Position numbers and translations under genes: made by a program. From the NCBI GenBank assembly GCA_965200615.1, contig OZ241377.1, positions 4,774,001-4,838,000 on the forward strand: a stretch of 64,000 nt of DNA, in the 5' to 3' direction. The notes under the pieces are model-generated. The model was not told the origin of the DNA. It worked only from the letters and a program-made list of their open reading frames with translations, and ran no database searches. The DNA is from Bin5 sp965200615 (GTDB lineage Bacteria; Chloroflexota; Anaerolineae; Caldilineales; Caldilineaceae). Below are positions 37,601 to 46,390 of the stretch, piece after piece. Each line of letters starts with the position of its first letter. Within the stretch, counting starts at the first letter, position 1.

Positions 37601-38654
37601 GGGCGGCGTCCGCAGCCGGCATGGAGCGCCCCGGTTCCAGGCTCCGGACGCTGACTTTCGTCCTGCTCTCTATAGGCGCCCTGGCGTTCGTCCCTTCTTC
37701 GGATGGGGGCACGGAGTAACTTGCCAACAGCTGGTACTCAAAACCTCCGGACCCTGTCTCCCGGTCGTTGTCTACGTCGATGAGCACGACCCATGCATAC
37801 TCCAAGTAGCTTTCGGATGTGCCTGTACGATTGAATGTGAGCGTCTCCGGCACGTCCCTGAGATGGAAGACAGCCGTCAGCGTCCGGTCCGACAAAGAGG
37901 CGCTCACCTTGGTTATATCGATATGCGGAGCGGCAGCGCTCTCGCTCTCGTCCGATACGGTTTGCCCCGGGGCCGTCAGAGCCGCGCCGGCGTCGCACCC
38001 CCAGGGTCCCACACTCTCTCTGTATGGCGCATGGCAGTCTATCTGATCGGCCTCGCCGGCGAACAGGAAGTCATAAGTTGAAAATGTCAGTCGTGATTCG
38101 AATGTGATGCCGGGAATGAAGCCGGTGATCGTTATGGTGTCTTCCCCGGCGGAGACCGCCAGGACGGCGTCGGTGAGAGGGCTGGTGGAGCCGCCGGGGT
38201 TTATTTCCCAGACGGCGGCCTCCAACATGTCCCCGAGTGGCGCGGTGGTGTCGGCTTCAGTTCCTTTGTGTGACATGAAGGCGATGTGGTAGGCAGACAG
38301 CAGCATGTCGAAGCCGCCGGGACCGGTGCTGCGGTCGTTGTCGACGTCGATCGCGACCTCCCACATGTACTCCATGGAGCCCTCACCATGCTCCGTGCGA
38401 TTGAACCGCAAGGTATCCGGCAGGTCCTTGAGATGGAACACAACCGTCAAATTTTCCCCGGACAGGGAAGTTTCGACTGCGGTGATGTCGGTGTGCGCGG
38501 CCGGTACGTCGGAGACGGTATCGGTTACGGCATCGCCCGGCCTGAGCGGCTCCACCGACTCGCATTGACTGACCTCATGCGCAACAGCAGAAGTTGTCCC
38601 TGTGGCCAGCAGGAGGATGACCAGAAGAAAGTGAAGATGGTTTTGAATCTTCAT
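34662..38654 (-). CDS. Exported protein with seven ~185-residue modules
   Basis: A 1,330-residue secreted protein starting at ATG 38654 (GGGAGA upstream; the longer frame to 38687 lacks a signal). The signal peptide is HLHFLLVILLLATG, with cleavage near VAHE. Seven modules of about 185 residues follow. Each has: Cys and 'PGQTVTD' opening; 'DITxVxTSLSGExLTVxFHL'; 'RDxPETLxFNRTG'; 'LEYSWEVSIDVDNDRETG' with a Ca-loop-like D-x-D-x-D-x-x-T-G; 'YMLSAYH'; 'EDTITLSGNIPGIT'; and a 'YDY..G.DEVGC' end. Conserved first and last cysteines could form a disulfide. The tail is Gly/Ser-rich. Possibly a calcium-stabilised adhesin or ligand-binding surface protein; not a domain I can name. Confidence 0.7.
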   Translation of the reverse strand: MKIQNHLHFLLVILLLATGTTSAVAHEVSQCESVEPLRPGDAVTDTVSDVPAAHTDITAVETSLSGENLTVVFHLKDLPDTLRFNRTEHGEGSMEYMWEVAIDVDNDRSTGPGGFDMLLSAYHIAFMSHKGTEADTTAPLGDMLEAAVWEINPGGSTSPLTDAVLAVSAGEDTITITGFIPGITFESRLTFSTYDFLFAGEADQIDCHAPYRESVGPWGCDAGAALTAPGQTVSDESESAAAPHIDITKVSASLSDRTLTAVFHLRDVPETLTFNRTGTSESYLEYAWVVLIDVDNDRETGSGGFEYQLLASYSVPPSEEGTNARAPIESRTKVSVRSLEPGRSMPAADAALEVSPQEDTITLSGNIPGITPESRLAFRTYDYLNGFDEVGCFASQYQSTPSSRCDTDDAVTPGQTLADETADVPAPHIDITAVETSLSGERLTVVFHLEDLPETLRFNRTEHGRGAMEYKWEVAIDADNDRSTGPGGFDMLLSAYHIAFMSHEGTEADTTAPIGEMLEAGVWEIRPGGSTRTLADAGLAVSVEENTITITAVIPGITSESPLTFSALDARFPGDVDQFACYQPYGKSLEPRGCDAGAARAAPGQTVTDEIEGAAASHVDITKVSTSLSGETLTAVFHLRDIPETLTFNRTGISENYGEYGWKVLIDIDGDRETGNNGTEYMLSASHFVRSSEKENNAQTPIESVVEAGVLKARSDGFMTLIDATLEVSPDEDTITLSGNIPGITAESQLTFETYDYFGGTDEVGCPATPGRNAPASQCADDEPTVTPGNTATDDTSDVSAPYLDISKVSTSLSGERLTVMFRFRDIPETLTFDRTGTSANTMEYSWEVSVDADNDPETGDGGFEYLLSAYHVVPPAQEGDNTEAPIEEVAKASVWEKRPGGGIRSFRGASLEVSAATDTMILRGRIPGITPASRLSFRTYAYSGGSDEVGCLTPFGPGRPSAAQSSPDRSAAADDARELAGHIDIRGVTTAVDGETLTVTLQLRDLPEMLTFDRTGVPAHALEYSWEVSIDVDGDAETGAGGYDYMLSAGYVAHPLVKDGNTAARITDPGFVTAGILGLDGEGNRVVAEADIEVSAEDNTITLSGNIPGITAESPLKYRAYDYFGGSVEMGGYDPSLTGLTAASCQSDSAVIRPGQSVVDAVSQTLPAYMDITEVSSELTASGKLAVLFHLRDVPETLEFNRAGVPENALEYSWQVSIDVDNNRETGLLGAEYSLSASYFVFSPSSDGGVHQPIEEAVQADSWKMDADGTGTRLDSIDIAVSSEEDTITLIGDVPGITPRSRLTFDTYDYLYGSDQVACHTLSGSGGGE

Positions 38655-38702
38655 TGTTTGTTCTCCCAAGAGATAAGGGGTTCCCAACCCGGAACTTGAA
38701 GG

Positions 38703-38790
38703 TCGCGGTTTCCTGACGATCGTTCTGCCGCTCCACAGGCTGGGCAGTTTGCTCCATTATACACCCTTGCTTGTGGCGCGGTTTTTGGGG
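38703..38790 (-). mobile_element. IS3-type left-end remnant upstream of the seven-module gene
   Basis: Read on the minus strand, this stretch matches the start of the IS3-type relic at 61793. Shared blocks include CCACAAGC, GGTGTATAATGGAGCAA, GGCAGAACGAT and GTCAGGAAAC in the same order. It would encode MEQTAQPVERQNDRQETATF followed by KFRV, like the first residues of an IS3 OrfA, then stops resembling it. The relic lies in the leader region of the downstream gene, in the same orientation. Confidence 0.5.
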
Positions 38791-38825
38791 CACACTTCAG
38801 CAGTTCACTGAGAACTGAAAACAGA

Positions 38826-39275
38826 CTATTTTGGACCCTCGCACCACTCTAACGCACGCTCCAATAGCTCATACATGATCAAATCAGTATTGGGCGCTTC
38901 TTCTCCGAAATTGGTTACTTCCATGAATTGAGCTGATGCCGTGAACATCCCAAAATTGAACATGGTCAGCGCCATTATTTCGGCGGGAGAAATGTCATGA
39001 TCAGCGTCCGCTCCTCCTTGTTGCAACATTTCCTCCCATTCTTCTTTTGATGTGTTGGGTTGAGAACAGGACAAGATTTCATGCAGCAAGGCAGAGTATT
39101 GGTCTGCGGTGTACTGGTCTCCATTTTCGGACTCGAATGCTTTGGCGAAAACAGTTGCCAAGTCACGTATGCCGACCGGGACTCTCGGTTCCTCCGGTTC
39201 AACCGGCTCTGCGGGAATCGGCACGCAGGCGGTCAAGAAGAGTGCGAACAGTATGATGACGGCTGTCTTCAACAT
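38826..39275 (-). CDS. Small lipoprotein
   Basis: A 149-residue product from ATG 39275 (AGGAGA 5 bases upstream; the open frame to 39545 is not part of it). The type II signal is VIILFALFLTAC, followed by PIPAEPVEPEEP. The mature part is acidic and predicted helical (YSALLHEILSCSQ, WEEMLQQGG, LIMYELLERALEWC), with two cysteines that might pair. No family recognised. Its promoter region carries four 11-12 bp tandem repeats. It sits between the five- and seven-module genes and may be co-expressed with them. Confidence 0.6.
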   Translation of the reverse strand: MLKTAVIILFALFLTACVPIPAEPVEPEEPRVPVGIRDLATVFAKAFESENGDQYTADQYSALLHEILSCSQPNTSKEEWEEMLQQGGADADHDISPAEIMALTMFNFGMFTASAQFMEVTNFGEEAPNTDLIMYELLERALEWCEGPK

Positions 39276-39291
39276 GATGTCTCCTGACTGT

Positions 39292-39336
39292 ATAGTATAG
39301 GATATAGTGTAGAGATAGTATAGGGATAGTGTAGAG
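39292..39336. repeat. 11-bp tandem repeats in a lipoprotein gene leader
   Basis: Four consecutive units, ATAGTATAGGAT, ATAGTGTAGAG, ATAGTATAGGG and ATAGTGTAGAG, lie 17-61 bases upstream of the lipoprotein ATG at 39275. A period of one helical turn suggests either a regulator array (OmpR-type factors bind such direct repeats) or a slippage-prone promoter spacer. Confidence 0.6.
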
Positions 39337-39390
39337 CCCATCACAACGTGCGCTGGATGCGCCAAACGGCTTGAAATAGGGATTACAGGG

Positions 39391-42351
39391 TTACTCACCG
39401 CCGCCCGACCCGGACAAAACATGGCAGGCCACCTGCTCGTAACCGTGCAGAAAATCATAGACATCAAACTCAAGCCGCGACTCTGACGTAATGCCGGGTA
39501 TTGTTCCGATGAGCGTGATCGTGTTCTCTTCAGACGATACCTCAATGCTGGCGCTCCTCAAATGGGCGCCGCCAAGGCCATCCGGGTCCATCTTCCAGGT
39601 GTCGACCTGCACAGCTTCTTCGATAGGCAGATGAACACCCGCGTCACTGGACGGGTAGAATACAAAACGACTGGCGGCCAGCGAGTAATCGGCACCGTGC
39701 AACCCCGTCTCCCGGTCGTCGACCACGTCCACTGACACCTCCCAACTGTACTCCAACGCATCTTCTGGAACACCCTTCCTGTTGAACTCCAGCGTCTCCG
39801 GAACATCCCGGAGATGAAACAGGACGACAAGCCTGCCGTCGCCGGTCAGAGTTGTGCTGACCTCGGTAATGTCCATGTATGCAGGCAGCGTCTCCGAGAC
39901 CGCATCGACGACACTCTGGCCCGGCCTGATTGCGGCATCATTTGATCGACACATATCGGTGGCTACGACCCTGATCGACGGACCATGACTGCTCATCTCT
40001 ACGGAACCGGCAAAGTAGTCATACGCCCTGAACTTGAGCGGCGATGCCTCCGTGATCCCGGGAATCTCTCCCGCAAGCGTTATCGTGTTCTCCTCGACAG
40101 AGACCTCGACCCCAATATCGGCCTCTGCCTGAACCCTGTACCCCTCCCGGTCCAGCCCCCAAAGGCTGGCTTTGACGAAACCCGGTTGGGTTATCTCTGC
40201 CACGGTATTGCCGCCATCGGCGAAACGAGGCACGAAATAGCCGGCAGACAGCATGTAATCGAACCCACCGCTGCCCGTTGCCGGGTCGTTGTCGACGTCT
40301 ATCGACACCTCCCAGCTGTACTCCAGGGCATCCTCCGGAACCCCTGTTCTGGCGAAAGTCAATGTCTCCGGCAGATCCCCGAGCTGGAAAGTGACGCGCA
40401 AGGTCTCCCCTTCCAGCGTTGTCGTGACGCCGCGAATATCAATGTGCCCGACCAGCGCGTGGGAATCATCAGCGGATGCGGACCGGCCCGGTGTTGCCGC
40501 AGAGCCGTCCGACGGACCCTGAAAAGGGGCTGGCCGACCCAAACTATACGGAGACAGACAACCCACCTCCTCGGCACCGTCCAGGTAGTCATACACAATG
40601 AATGCGAGCTCTGATTCTGCCGTGATTCCGGGGATCTCTCCCGAAAGCGTTATAGTGTCCTCTTCGGCCGACACATCGATGCGCGCCCATCCGAGAAAAT
40701 CGAATTCGGGAAATGCCTCTCCCGTTGGCTTCAGATGCCATGTGTTGGTTTGCAGATTGGCCGTTGTGATAGCCATACTCCGGTCGCGGCCGCTGGAGCC
40801 GTAGGCAGCAACATATATCGAGGACAGAATATATTCGAACCCGTCGACGCCTGTTTCCTTGTCGCCATCCACGTCGATCGACACCTCCCAGCTGTACTCC
40901 AGATCATGCTCCGGCACCCCCGTTCTTTCGAACGTCAACGTCTCCGGAACGTCTCTGAGATGAAACACCACCGTCAGCGTCTCGCCGGAAAGGGACGTTC
41001 TGATCTCCGTCACATCCAGATGCGCGGCCAGAGAGTCCGAGACATCATCGATGACGCTTTCCCCCGCTGTAACCGCTCCGTCGATATCGCACTGGCTGGA
41101 GGACTTGAGGATGACTGGCGGTTCCCGGCAGCCGGCCTCATCGAGCTGGCCATTATGCTCGAACGTCCTGAACAAGAGACGCGAGTCCGGCGTGATTCCG
41201 GGAATCCGGCCGCTGAGCGTCATCATATCCGTCTCTGCCGATACCTCGAGGCTGGCGTCCCTTAGCTCCGAGATGCTCCCCCCTGGTTCCATCTCCCAAA
41301 CATCGGCCTTTGCCACCTCCTCTATCGGCGCCTCCGTGTTGTCCTCTGCCTGCGCAGGCCGCACGATGTGACGCGCGGACAGAAGGTAATCAAACCCGCC
41401 GTCGCCGGTCCCCGGGTCGGCGTCTGCATCGATCGACACGCCCCAGCTGTACTCCATATAGTTTTTCAATGCGCCTGTACGGTTGAAAGTCAGCGTCTCC
41501 GGAATATCCCTGAAACGGAACGCAACGGTCAGGGTTTCGCCCGACAGGAACGTGCTGACTTCGACAATGTCCAGATACGGGGCAGACACATCAGCGACCT
41601 CGTCAGTTGCGGTCTGCCCCGGCCTTATCAGGACCGTGCCGGAACCGCACCCCCAGGATCCCACACTCTTCCTGTACGAGTCATGGCACGCTATCTGATC
41701 GGCCCCTCCGGCGAACTGCACGTCATAGGCCTCAAACACCAGTCGCGATTCGGAGGTAATGCCGGGAATGACGTCAGCGATCGTTATCGTGTCCGCCTCG
41801 ACAACAATGGCCGGGCCGCCGTCTCTGTGGGTACTGGTCGAGCCATCGGCGTGTTGTTCAATGGTGTGTGTTACAGTATTGATGGAGCCATCGGGCTCTA
41901 TTTCCCAGAGACTGGCCTCCACCATCGCCCCGATTGGCGCGAGCACGTCTGCGTCAGTCCCTATGCGCGACCCGTCCGCAATATGGTAGGCAGACAGCAG
42001 CATATCGAACCCGCCGGGACCGGTGCTGCGGTCGTTGTCGACGTCGATCGCGACCTCCCATGCATACTCCATTATGCCCGCCCCAAATTCCGTTCGATTG
42101 AACCTCAAGGTCTCCGGCAGGTTCCTGAGATGGAAGATAACCGTCAATCTCTGTCCGGCCAGAGAAGTTTCGACTTCAGTAATGTCGACATGCGCGGCCG
42201 GCACGTCCGAAACGGCATCAGTTACCCTATCGCCCGGCCTGATCGGCTCCACCGAAGCGCACTGATCGGGCGTTTGCGCGAGAACAGGGGTTGACCCTGA
42301 AATCAGCAGGAGGCTTGCCAGAAGAAGGTGGACGCAGTTCTTGATCTTCAT
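39391..42351 (-). CDS. Exported protein with five ~185-residue modules
   Basis: A 986-residue secreted protein starting at ATG 42351. The signal peptide is CVHLLLASLLLISG with cleavage near VLAQ. It has five modules of the same type as the seven-module neighbour: the first has an insert (residues ~160-195), the third an extended middle, and the fourth is of the Cys-less 'GHIDIRGVTT' subtype. Each retains D-x-D-x-D-x-x-T-G or a close variant (e.g. DADADPGTG, DVDNDPATG). It ends VACHVLSGSGGGE, nearly identical to the neighbour's VACHTLSGSGGGE. The leaders also match (GGTTGGGAACCCC and GGGAGAAC before ATGAAG). Role unknown; probably surface-exposed. Confidence 0.7.
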   Translation of the reverse strand: MKIKNCVHLLLASLLLISGSTPVLAQTPDQCASVEPIRPGDRVTDAVSDVPAAHVDITEVETSLAGQRLTVIFHLRNLPETLRFNRTEFGAGIMEYAWEVAIDVDNDRSTGPGGFDMLLSAYHIADGSRIGTDADVLAPIGAMVEASLWEIEPDGSINTVTHTIEQHADGSTSTHRDGGPAIVVEADTITIADVIPGITSESRLVFEAYDVQFAGGADQIACHDSYRKSVGSWGCGSGTVLIRPGQTATDEVADVSAPYLDIVEVSTFLSGETLTVAFRFRDIPETLTFNRTGALKNYMEYSWGVSIDADADPGTGDGGFDYLLSARHIVRPAQAEDNTEAPIEEVAKADVWEMEPGGSISELRDASLEVSAETDMMTLSGRIPGITPDSRLLFRTFEHNGQLDEAGCREPPVILKSSSQCDIDGAVTAGESVIDDVSDSLAAHLDVTEIRTSLSGETLTVVFHLRDVPETLTFERTGVPEHDLEYSWEVSIDVDGDKETGVDGFEYILSSIYVAAYGSSGRDRSMAITTANLQTNTWHLKPTGEAFPEFDFLGWARIDVSAEEDTITLSGEIPGITAESELAFIVYDYLDGAEEVGCLSPYSLGRPAPFQGPSDGSAATPGRSASADDSHALVGHIDIRGVTTTLEGETLRVTFQLGDLPETLTFARTGVPEDALEYSWEVSIDVDNDPATGSGGFDYMLSAGYFVPRFADGGNTVAEITQPGFVKASLWGLDREGYRVQAEADIGVEVSVEENTITLAGEIPGITEASPLKFRAYDYFAGSVEMSSHGPSIRVVATDMCRSNDAAIRPGQSVVDAVSETLPAYMDITEVSTTLTGDGRLVVLFHLRDVPETLEFNRKGVPEDALEYSWEVSVDVVDDRETGLHGADYSLAASRFVFYPSSDAGVHLPIEEAVQVDTWKMDPDGLGGAHLRSASIEVSSEENTITLIGTIPGITSESRLEFDVYDFLHGYEQVACHVLSGSGGGE

Positions 42352-42486
42352 TGTTCGTTCTCCCTGGAAATGAGGGGTTCCCAACCTGGACACCAGAGGC
42401 TTCTAATGTTCAGGTCGAGGTAGCGGCCGACGCCAAACATCTCGCAAACCTGTCGAAAAAAACCTGACAACAAGGGAACTGTCCTG

Positions 42487-43074
42487 TTACGGTTGGTTGA
42501 CGCACTCGTTTTCAGCAAAACACCAGGTTATCATGTTGCTTGCATAATCGAACTCGTCTGCATAATCCCAGCAGGCTAACAACTCTCCCCTCTGCTCGGA
42601 AAGATATCCGTAGTACAAGCCAAGAGACTGCGTGGTTGCCAAGACCGGCAGATCCACATGGCCGATGCGTCCGATTTCTTCAACGGATTCGTTGATCAGT
42701 TCAGCGATTCTCTCTGCGCTCTCGGTGCATGCATGGCGCAGCTGCAAGAAGAACTCCATGTATACTGCCATCAGGAAGCCTTCATTCACGCTTGATGGGA
42801 GTGTTTCCACCACCTCTCGCGCGCCGTCCTGTCTTATGACTGACCTTGCCCACACACGGAGCCAGAGATCGTTCTCCATTTGGTCTGCGCTGAGAAGAGA
42901 CATCGGCGCCCCGTCCTCGTGCTCCATCCGAAAATAACGGTTGGGACTTTGCACGTATGGCTTGTACGTTAAGTTCGGATCAGGGGTGGGCACGACGTAA
43001 AGCATCTCTGCCGGCACACTGGCGCAAGCAATGAGCAGCAGGGTTAGAGCGAGTGCGCCGAATACGGTTCTCAT
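42487..43074 (-). CDS. Lipoprotein of unknown function
   Basis: A 195-residue product with a type II signal, MRTVFGALALTLLLIACASV, giving Cys17 as the lipidation site. The mature part is predicted mainly helical (AVYMEFFLQLRHACTESAER, IAELINESVEEIG) and has several cysteines near the C-terminus (LLACWDYAD, WCFAENECVNQP). I see no enzymatic motif and no similarity to the ~185-residue modules. It is placed between the four-module and five-module genes, all on the minus strand, and presumably shares their function at the cell surface. Confidence 0.65.
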   Translation of the reverse strand: MRTVFGALALTLLLIACASVPAEMLYVVPTPDPNLTYKPYVQSPNRYFRMEHEDGAPMSLLSADQMENDLWLRVWARSVIRQDGAREVVETLPSSVNEGFLMAVYMEFFLQLRHACTESAERIAELINESVEEIGRIGHVDLPVLATTQSLGLYYGYLSEQRGELLACWDYADEFDYASNMITWCFAENECVNQP

Positions 43075-43219
43075 TGCTGACTCCTTTCTTGTTTAACACC
43101 TGAACTTGCGAGCGCCGGAATACAGTGTCGGATCCGTGCAGATGATCGCAAGTTCTGAAAAGCAGAGCAGGTTGTCCCTGCAACGGTGTCGCGCGTCGAT
43201 GCGGAAACGATTTCTTCTT

Positions 43220-45560
43220 TCACCTTCCGTCAACAGAAACACGGCAAACCACCTGCTCGTAACCGTTCCGAAAATCATAGGTCTCAAATTCAAGCCGCGA
43301 CTGTGACGTAATGCCGGGTATATCGCCGACAAGCGTAATCGTGTTCTCTTCAGACGATACCTCAATGCTGATTTCGCTCAGATATTCGGCGCCACCGCCT
43401 CCCGGGTCCATCTTCCAGGAGTTGGCCTGCACAGCTTCTTCAACAGGCAAATGAACAGCCGCTCCCCCGGACGAGGAATGCCTGAAGCGGCTGGCGGACA
43501 TACGGTATTCATCTTCCAGATATCCGCCTGTTTCGCGGTCGTTGTCCACGTCGATCGACACGGACCAAAGGTACTCCAGCATAGTTTCCCGGACGCCCTC
43601 TCTGTTGAACTCCAGCGTTTCCGGAATATCCCGGAGATGGAAGACAACGGCAAGCGTCTCGCCGGTCAGCGTTGTGCTGACTTGGGTGATGTCCATATGG
43701 GCGGGCAGGGTGTCGGTGACGCCGTCGGACACAGTCTGCCCGGGCGGAATCATGGTGTCGTCAGAATCGCAGCGGTCTTCATATGTGGCAACGGACACAG
43801 GAGACAGACATCCCACCTTCTCCGTACCTCCCGAATAGTCGTAAGCCTCGAACGCGAGCGGCGACACGGTCGTGATGCCGGGAATCTCGCCGGAAAGGGT
43901 GATCGTGTTGTCCCCGGCAGATACTTCAAGGCGGGCATCATCGAAGAAAGAAAAAACCTTCTCCCGGCGTCATTTTTCGTGTGCTGACCTGTACATTCCT
44001 CCCTGCCGCTATGGGTGCCGTTGTGCCGCTTCTAACGGAGGAGGCGGACACTCTGTGCACGGCGGAAAGCGTATAGTCGATCCCCCCAAAACCGGTCTCC
44101 GGGTCATTGTCCGCATCGACAAACACCTTCCAGCCGTACTCAGTCTCATCGTCCGGCACGCCCGTTCTGTCGAACGTCAATGCCTCCGGAACGTCTCTGA
44201 GATGGAAAACGGCCGTCAGGGTCTCCCCTGAAAGAGAGGTGTCGACCGCCGTGATATCTATGTGCGCGGCAGGTACGTCGGACACATCGTCGGCCACGGC
44301 ATTCCCCGCCCTGACCGGGGCGTCATACGGCGTACACTGTCTGAACGGCTGATGGACCAGGCTGTTCGAGAGAAAACAGCCGACCTCCTCCGTGCCGCCC
44401 AGGAAATCGAGCGCTCCGAACGCAAGCCGGGATGCCGCGGTGATGCCGGGAACTTTTCCGGAAAGCGTTATCGTGTTGTCTTCAACGGATACTTCGAGGC
44501 GGCCCTCTTCGATTGTCATGGCATCATGTTGATCCAGCTCCCAGGTGTGGGTTTGCACAACCCCCGACGCCTCTATAGCTGCGGTCCTATTGATGCCGCC
44601 GGCCCTAGGGAATACAAAGTGCATGGCGGACAGTGCGTAGTCGAACCCGTAAGAGCCTGTCGTGCGGTCGTTGTCCACGTCGATCGACACATCCCAGCTG
44701 TACTCCAGGAAATTCTCCGGCACGCCCGTTCTGTCAAACGTCAGCGTCTCCGGGACGTCTCTGAGCTGAAACACGACGGTGAGGAGCTCCCCGGAAAGGG
44801 AGCTGTTGATCTCGAGAATGTCGACATGCGCGGCCGGCACGTCGGCCGCGGCGTCCAGTACGGTCTGACCGGGCGTGATAATGGGCCGGTCAGGCATGCA
44901 CTGGCTGGCGGCCAAGCCCGTGATCGACGGACCATGACTGCTCATCTCTACGGAGCCGGCGAAGAAGTCATACGCGCGGAGCTTGAGCCGCGACGCTTCC
45001 GTGATCCCGGGAATGTTGCCAGAGAGCGTTATCGTGTTGTCGGCGGCAGACATCTCGATCGCGATATCGGCCTCTGCCGGAACCCTGTACCCCCGCCGAT
45101 TCAGCCCCCAAAGGCTGGCTTTGACGAAGCCCGGTTGGGTTATCTCTGCCACCGTATCGCTGTTTTTTGCGAGGGGATGCACGAAATAGCCGGCGGACAA
45201 CATATAATCGAACCCGGCGCTGCCCGTTTCCGGGTCGTTGTCGACGTCGATCGACACCTCCCAGTTGTACTCCGGGGCATGCTTGGGCACCCCCGTTCTG
45301 TTGAAGGTCAGCGTCTCCGGCAGATCCCTGAGTTGAAAGGTGACGGTTAAGGTCTCCCCGTCCAGCGCTGTCGTGACGCCGCGAATATCGATATGAGCAA
45401 CCAGGTCGCGTGCGATATCTTTGACTTCATCCTGCTCTGAAATAGTTGCGGATCCGTCCACCGAGCGCGATAGTTCCGATACTGCCGGCGGCTCTGCCGG
45501 TATGGGTACGCAGGCGGCGGTGAGAAGTGCGAGTGCGGCGGCCACAAGGTTTCTGAACAT
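43220..45560 (-). CDS. Lipoprotein with four ~185-residue modules, frameshifted
   Basis: Starts MFRNLVAAALALLTAACVPI (lipobox LTAAC). Modules 1, 2 and part of 3 lie in one frame (45560-43938), which ends KMTPGEGFFFLR. The rest of module 3 and module 4 continue in another frame to 43220. In that frame the sequence after the shift reads FFDDARLEVSAGDNTITLSG, exactly the next module elements. One extra base in the A6 run at 43951-43956 explains the break; repaired length is about 780 residues. Module 1 is the Cys-less 'AHIDIRGVTT' subtype. It follows the single-module lipoprotein by 93 bases. Confidence 0.65.
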
Positions 45561-45653
45561 GGTGAATTCCCCCTGGAAAATGAAAGCGACATTCGGGCTT
45601 CGTCGAACCCGGCCGCCCTTTGGGACGTATAGACGCAGGCCGGGTGGGCCGAA

Positions 45654-46379
45654 TCAACCGGGTTGGCAAGAGACGCCGTCCTGACCGAGCAGAATGTCAT
45701 AGGTCGAAAACAGGAGGGGCGACTCGGACGTGACGCCCGGGACCTCGCTGATAAGCGTGAGCGTGTCCTCTTCGTGAGAAACGAGTATGCGGACATGGAC
45801 GGGTACGTTTATCAGAAAAGTCACGTCCTGTTCATGATCATGCTTGGCCTTCCACAGGGTGCTTCGCACAGCCTCCTGGAAAGGGCGCGTTGCCGCCGGC
45901 GTGTCCGCTAAAACCCTTCTGGCGGAGTAGACCGCGCCCAGCATGTACTCGATCTGTTCAGACTCGGACGCCGCGCCGTTCTCCACGAAGATTTCAACCG
46001 TCCACATATATTCGGAGTGAAGATCCTTGACGCCTTCCCGGTTGAACGCCATCTCTTCGGGGATATCCCGCAGATGGAAGACGGCCGTCAGCGTTTCATC
46101 ATCCAGGCTGGACGCCGCGCTGACGATGTCGATATAGGCCGGTATGTCCTCTGCGACGGGGTCGAATGCACTCTGCCCGGGCAGCATCCTGAGATAGCCG
46201 CCGGGACAGTCAGCCGGCTCTGCGGACGCAGCCAGCGCTGCCTGCCCCTGCGCCGGTTCCGACACGGCCAGCAGTCTCGACTCCTGCACCGCTCTTGTCG
46301 CAACGGAAGGCGCAGCCGGTGCAGCTGTGCAGGCCGCGGCAAGAAGAGTGAGCCCGACGAACAGAGTTCCTTTGAACAT
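45654..46379 (-). CDS. Single-module lipoprotein coupled to the histidine kinase
   Basis: A 241-residue lipoprotein starting at ATG 46379: signal MFKGTLFVGLTLLAAACTAA with lipobox LAAAC. After an Ala-rich linker comes one diverged copy of the ~185-residue module: CPGGYLRMLPGQSAFD, AYIDIVSAASSLDDETLTAV, FHLRDIPEEMAFNREGV, and 'EEDTLTLISEVPGVTSESPL'. The Ca-loop motif is lost (EIFVENGAASESE). The stop codon of the kinase gene is part of its TAAGGAG ribosome-binding site, 11 bases upstream, so the two are translated together. It may be the kinase's accessory sensor or the first output of the system. Confidence 0.7.
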   Translation of the reverse strand: MFKGTLFVGLTLLAAACTAAPAAPSVATRAVQESRLLAVSEPAQGQAALAASAEPADCPGGYLRMLPGQSAFDPVAEDIPAYIDIVSAASSLDDETLTAVFHLRDIPEEMAFNREGVKDLHSEYMWTVEIFVENGAASESEQIEYMLGAVYSARRVLADTPAATRPFQEAVRSTLWKAKHDHEQDVTFLINVPVHVRILVSHEEDTLTLISEVPGVTSESPLLFSTYDILLGQDGVSCQPG

Positions 46380-46390
46380 GGTTTGTCTCC

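Noticed and set aside
38756..38761. Minus-strand TATAAT as proven promoter of the seven-module gene
   Set aside because: No -35 at the right distance, and the TATAAT overlaps the relic OrfA start; kept only as a suggestion.
39291..39336. CRISPR-like array
   Set aside because: Units are 11-12 bp with no spacers; these are simple tandem repeats.
37164..45350. Long plus-strand frames opposite the module genes (e.g. 37164-38081, 41368-42294, 44262-45350)
   Set aside because: They repeat with the module period and mirror its codons; the minus strand has signal peptides, lipoboxes and ribosome-binding sites.
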